The notes under the pieces were generated by a model that saw only the letters and a list, made by a program, of their open reading frames with translations, was not told the origin of the DNA and made no database searches. Positions 5,113 through 5,300 of a DNA stretch of 5,300 nucleotides are shown in pieces. The position numbers and the translations under genes were made by a program. Each line of letters begins with the position of its first letter. The first letter of the stretch is position 1. Origin of the DNA: Leptolyngbya sp. SIO4C5 (GTDB taxonomy: Bacteria > Cyanobacteriota > Cyanobacteriia > Phormidesmidales > Phormidesmidaceae); NCBI GenBank assembly GCA_010671965.1, contig JAAHIC010000367.1:1-5300 (forward strand). Reading direction: 5' to 3'.

Positions 5113-5300
5113 CTAAGACATTGGTAGATATATATATTTTCCAGAAGAGTGATCTCTCTCCATATATCTGATTTTATGGATGATATGTCTGGTTAAATTA
5201 GCTGCGGCAAGGAGCGCTACATGGTTAGGGCCTGTCCAAAACAGAACCAGTTCCTGAACGCCGTAGGTTTGACGAAGATGTTTGACCGAAGCAACAATGT
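5113..5300 (-). CDS. C-terminal fragment, possibly a SAVED-like sensor domain (partial)
   Basis: The last 61 codons of a gene enter from the right edge and stop with TAG at 5115-5113. The first complete codon is at 5298-5296. The fragment shows an amphipathic helix (IVASVKHLRQTYG), a hydrophobic strand (ELVLFW), a turn TGPNH, a second helix (VALLAAANLTRHI), a strand (KIRYME) and a final KYIYLPMS. That order, with Gly/Ala-Pro after the strand and a Tyr-rich end, recalls the C-terminus of SAVED domains, which bind cyclic oligonucleotides in CBASS and some CRISPR systems. There is no catalytic residue to anchor the call, and any Rossmann-like protein could look similar. The DNA is AT-rich and free of HIP1, unlike the genes to the left, which fits acquired DNA. 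Coding on this strand is fairly likely; the family is a guess. Confidence 0.5.
   Translation of the reverse strand, partial: IVASVKHLRQTYGVQELVLFWTGPNHVALLAAANLTRHIIHKIRYMERDHSSGKYIYLPMS

Noticed and set aside
5126..5169. AGATATAT...ATATATCT inverted repeat
   Set aside because: It lies inside the probable coding end of the edge gene in an AT-rich run, where such short matches are expected.
5225..5240. GGGCCTGTCCAAAA resembling an insertion-sequence terminal repeat
   Set aside because: There is no partner end, no target duplication and no transposase in view; it reads naturally as coding sequence on the minus strand.
5221..5300. Plus-strand ORF starting ATG at 5221 with an AAGGAG site 6 bases upstream, running off the edge
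   Set aside because: It is exactly antisense to the longer, more protein-like minus-strand frame, and its 26 residues look like nothing familiar. The AAGGAG can be explained as antisense of Leu-Leu codons. It stays possible if the minus-strand frame closes beyond 5300.
1..5300. tRNA, rRNA or CRISPR array
   Set aside because: No cloverleaf signature, rRNA-like block or regularly spaced repeats of 20-40 bp were found on either strand.

Overview
The window looks like chromosomal DNA from a cyanobacterium. The palindrome GCGATCGC (HIP1, a cyanobacterial signature octamer) occurs about fifteen times, in and around four of the genes. There is also a TTGCCTA heptamer array, and a secreted protein carries a Cys-pair motif that I associate with cyanobacteria. 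A filamentous Leptolyngbya-like host would fit, but the genus is a guess.

Layout. Positions 4-981 (+) encode a protein made almost entirely of eight tetratricopeptide repeats. Positions 982-1413 hold no intact gene: they contain a heptamer repeat array, several inverted repeats and two short open stretches that may be decayed coding sequence. Positions 1414-1962 (-) encode a small secreted, highly acidic protein with an in-frame 18-bp tandem repeat. A 132-bp divergent spacer follows. Positions 2095-2769 (+) encode a HAD-superfamily phosphatase with a complete catalytic set. It converges on, and overlaps by 4 bp, a glutamine-hydrolysing asparagine synthase (2766-4787, -). The start of that synthase must be the Met before the catalytic Cys, 32 codons inside the longest open frame. 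Positions 4788-5112 are its leader and a repeat-bearing, AT-richer spacer. Positions 5113-5300 (-) hold the last 61 codons of a gene running off the right edge.

How the genes relate. Nothing here forms a clear operon or pathway. The TPR protein is a scaffold, the acidic protein is exported, the HAD protein is a cytosolic phosphatase, and AsnB makes asparagine from aspartate, glutamine and ATP. The strand alternates from gene to gene, so each is probably its own transcription unit.

The best lead for an unusual system is the right edge. The truncated C-terminus there has a strand / Gly-Pro / helix / strand / Tyr pattern recalling the end of SAVED domains, the cyclic-oligonucleotide sensors of CBASS and some CRISPR defence systems. 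It lies in DNA without HIP1 sites and visibly richer in A+T. This assignment is tentative, and the decisive sequence lies beyond the window.
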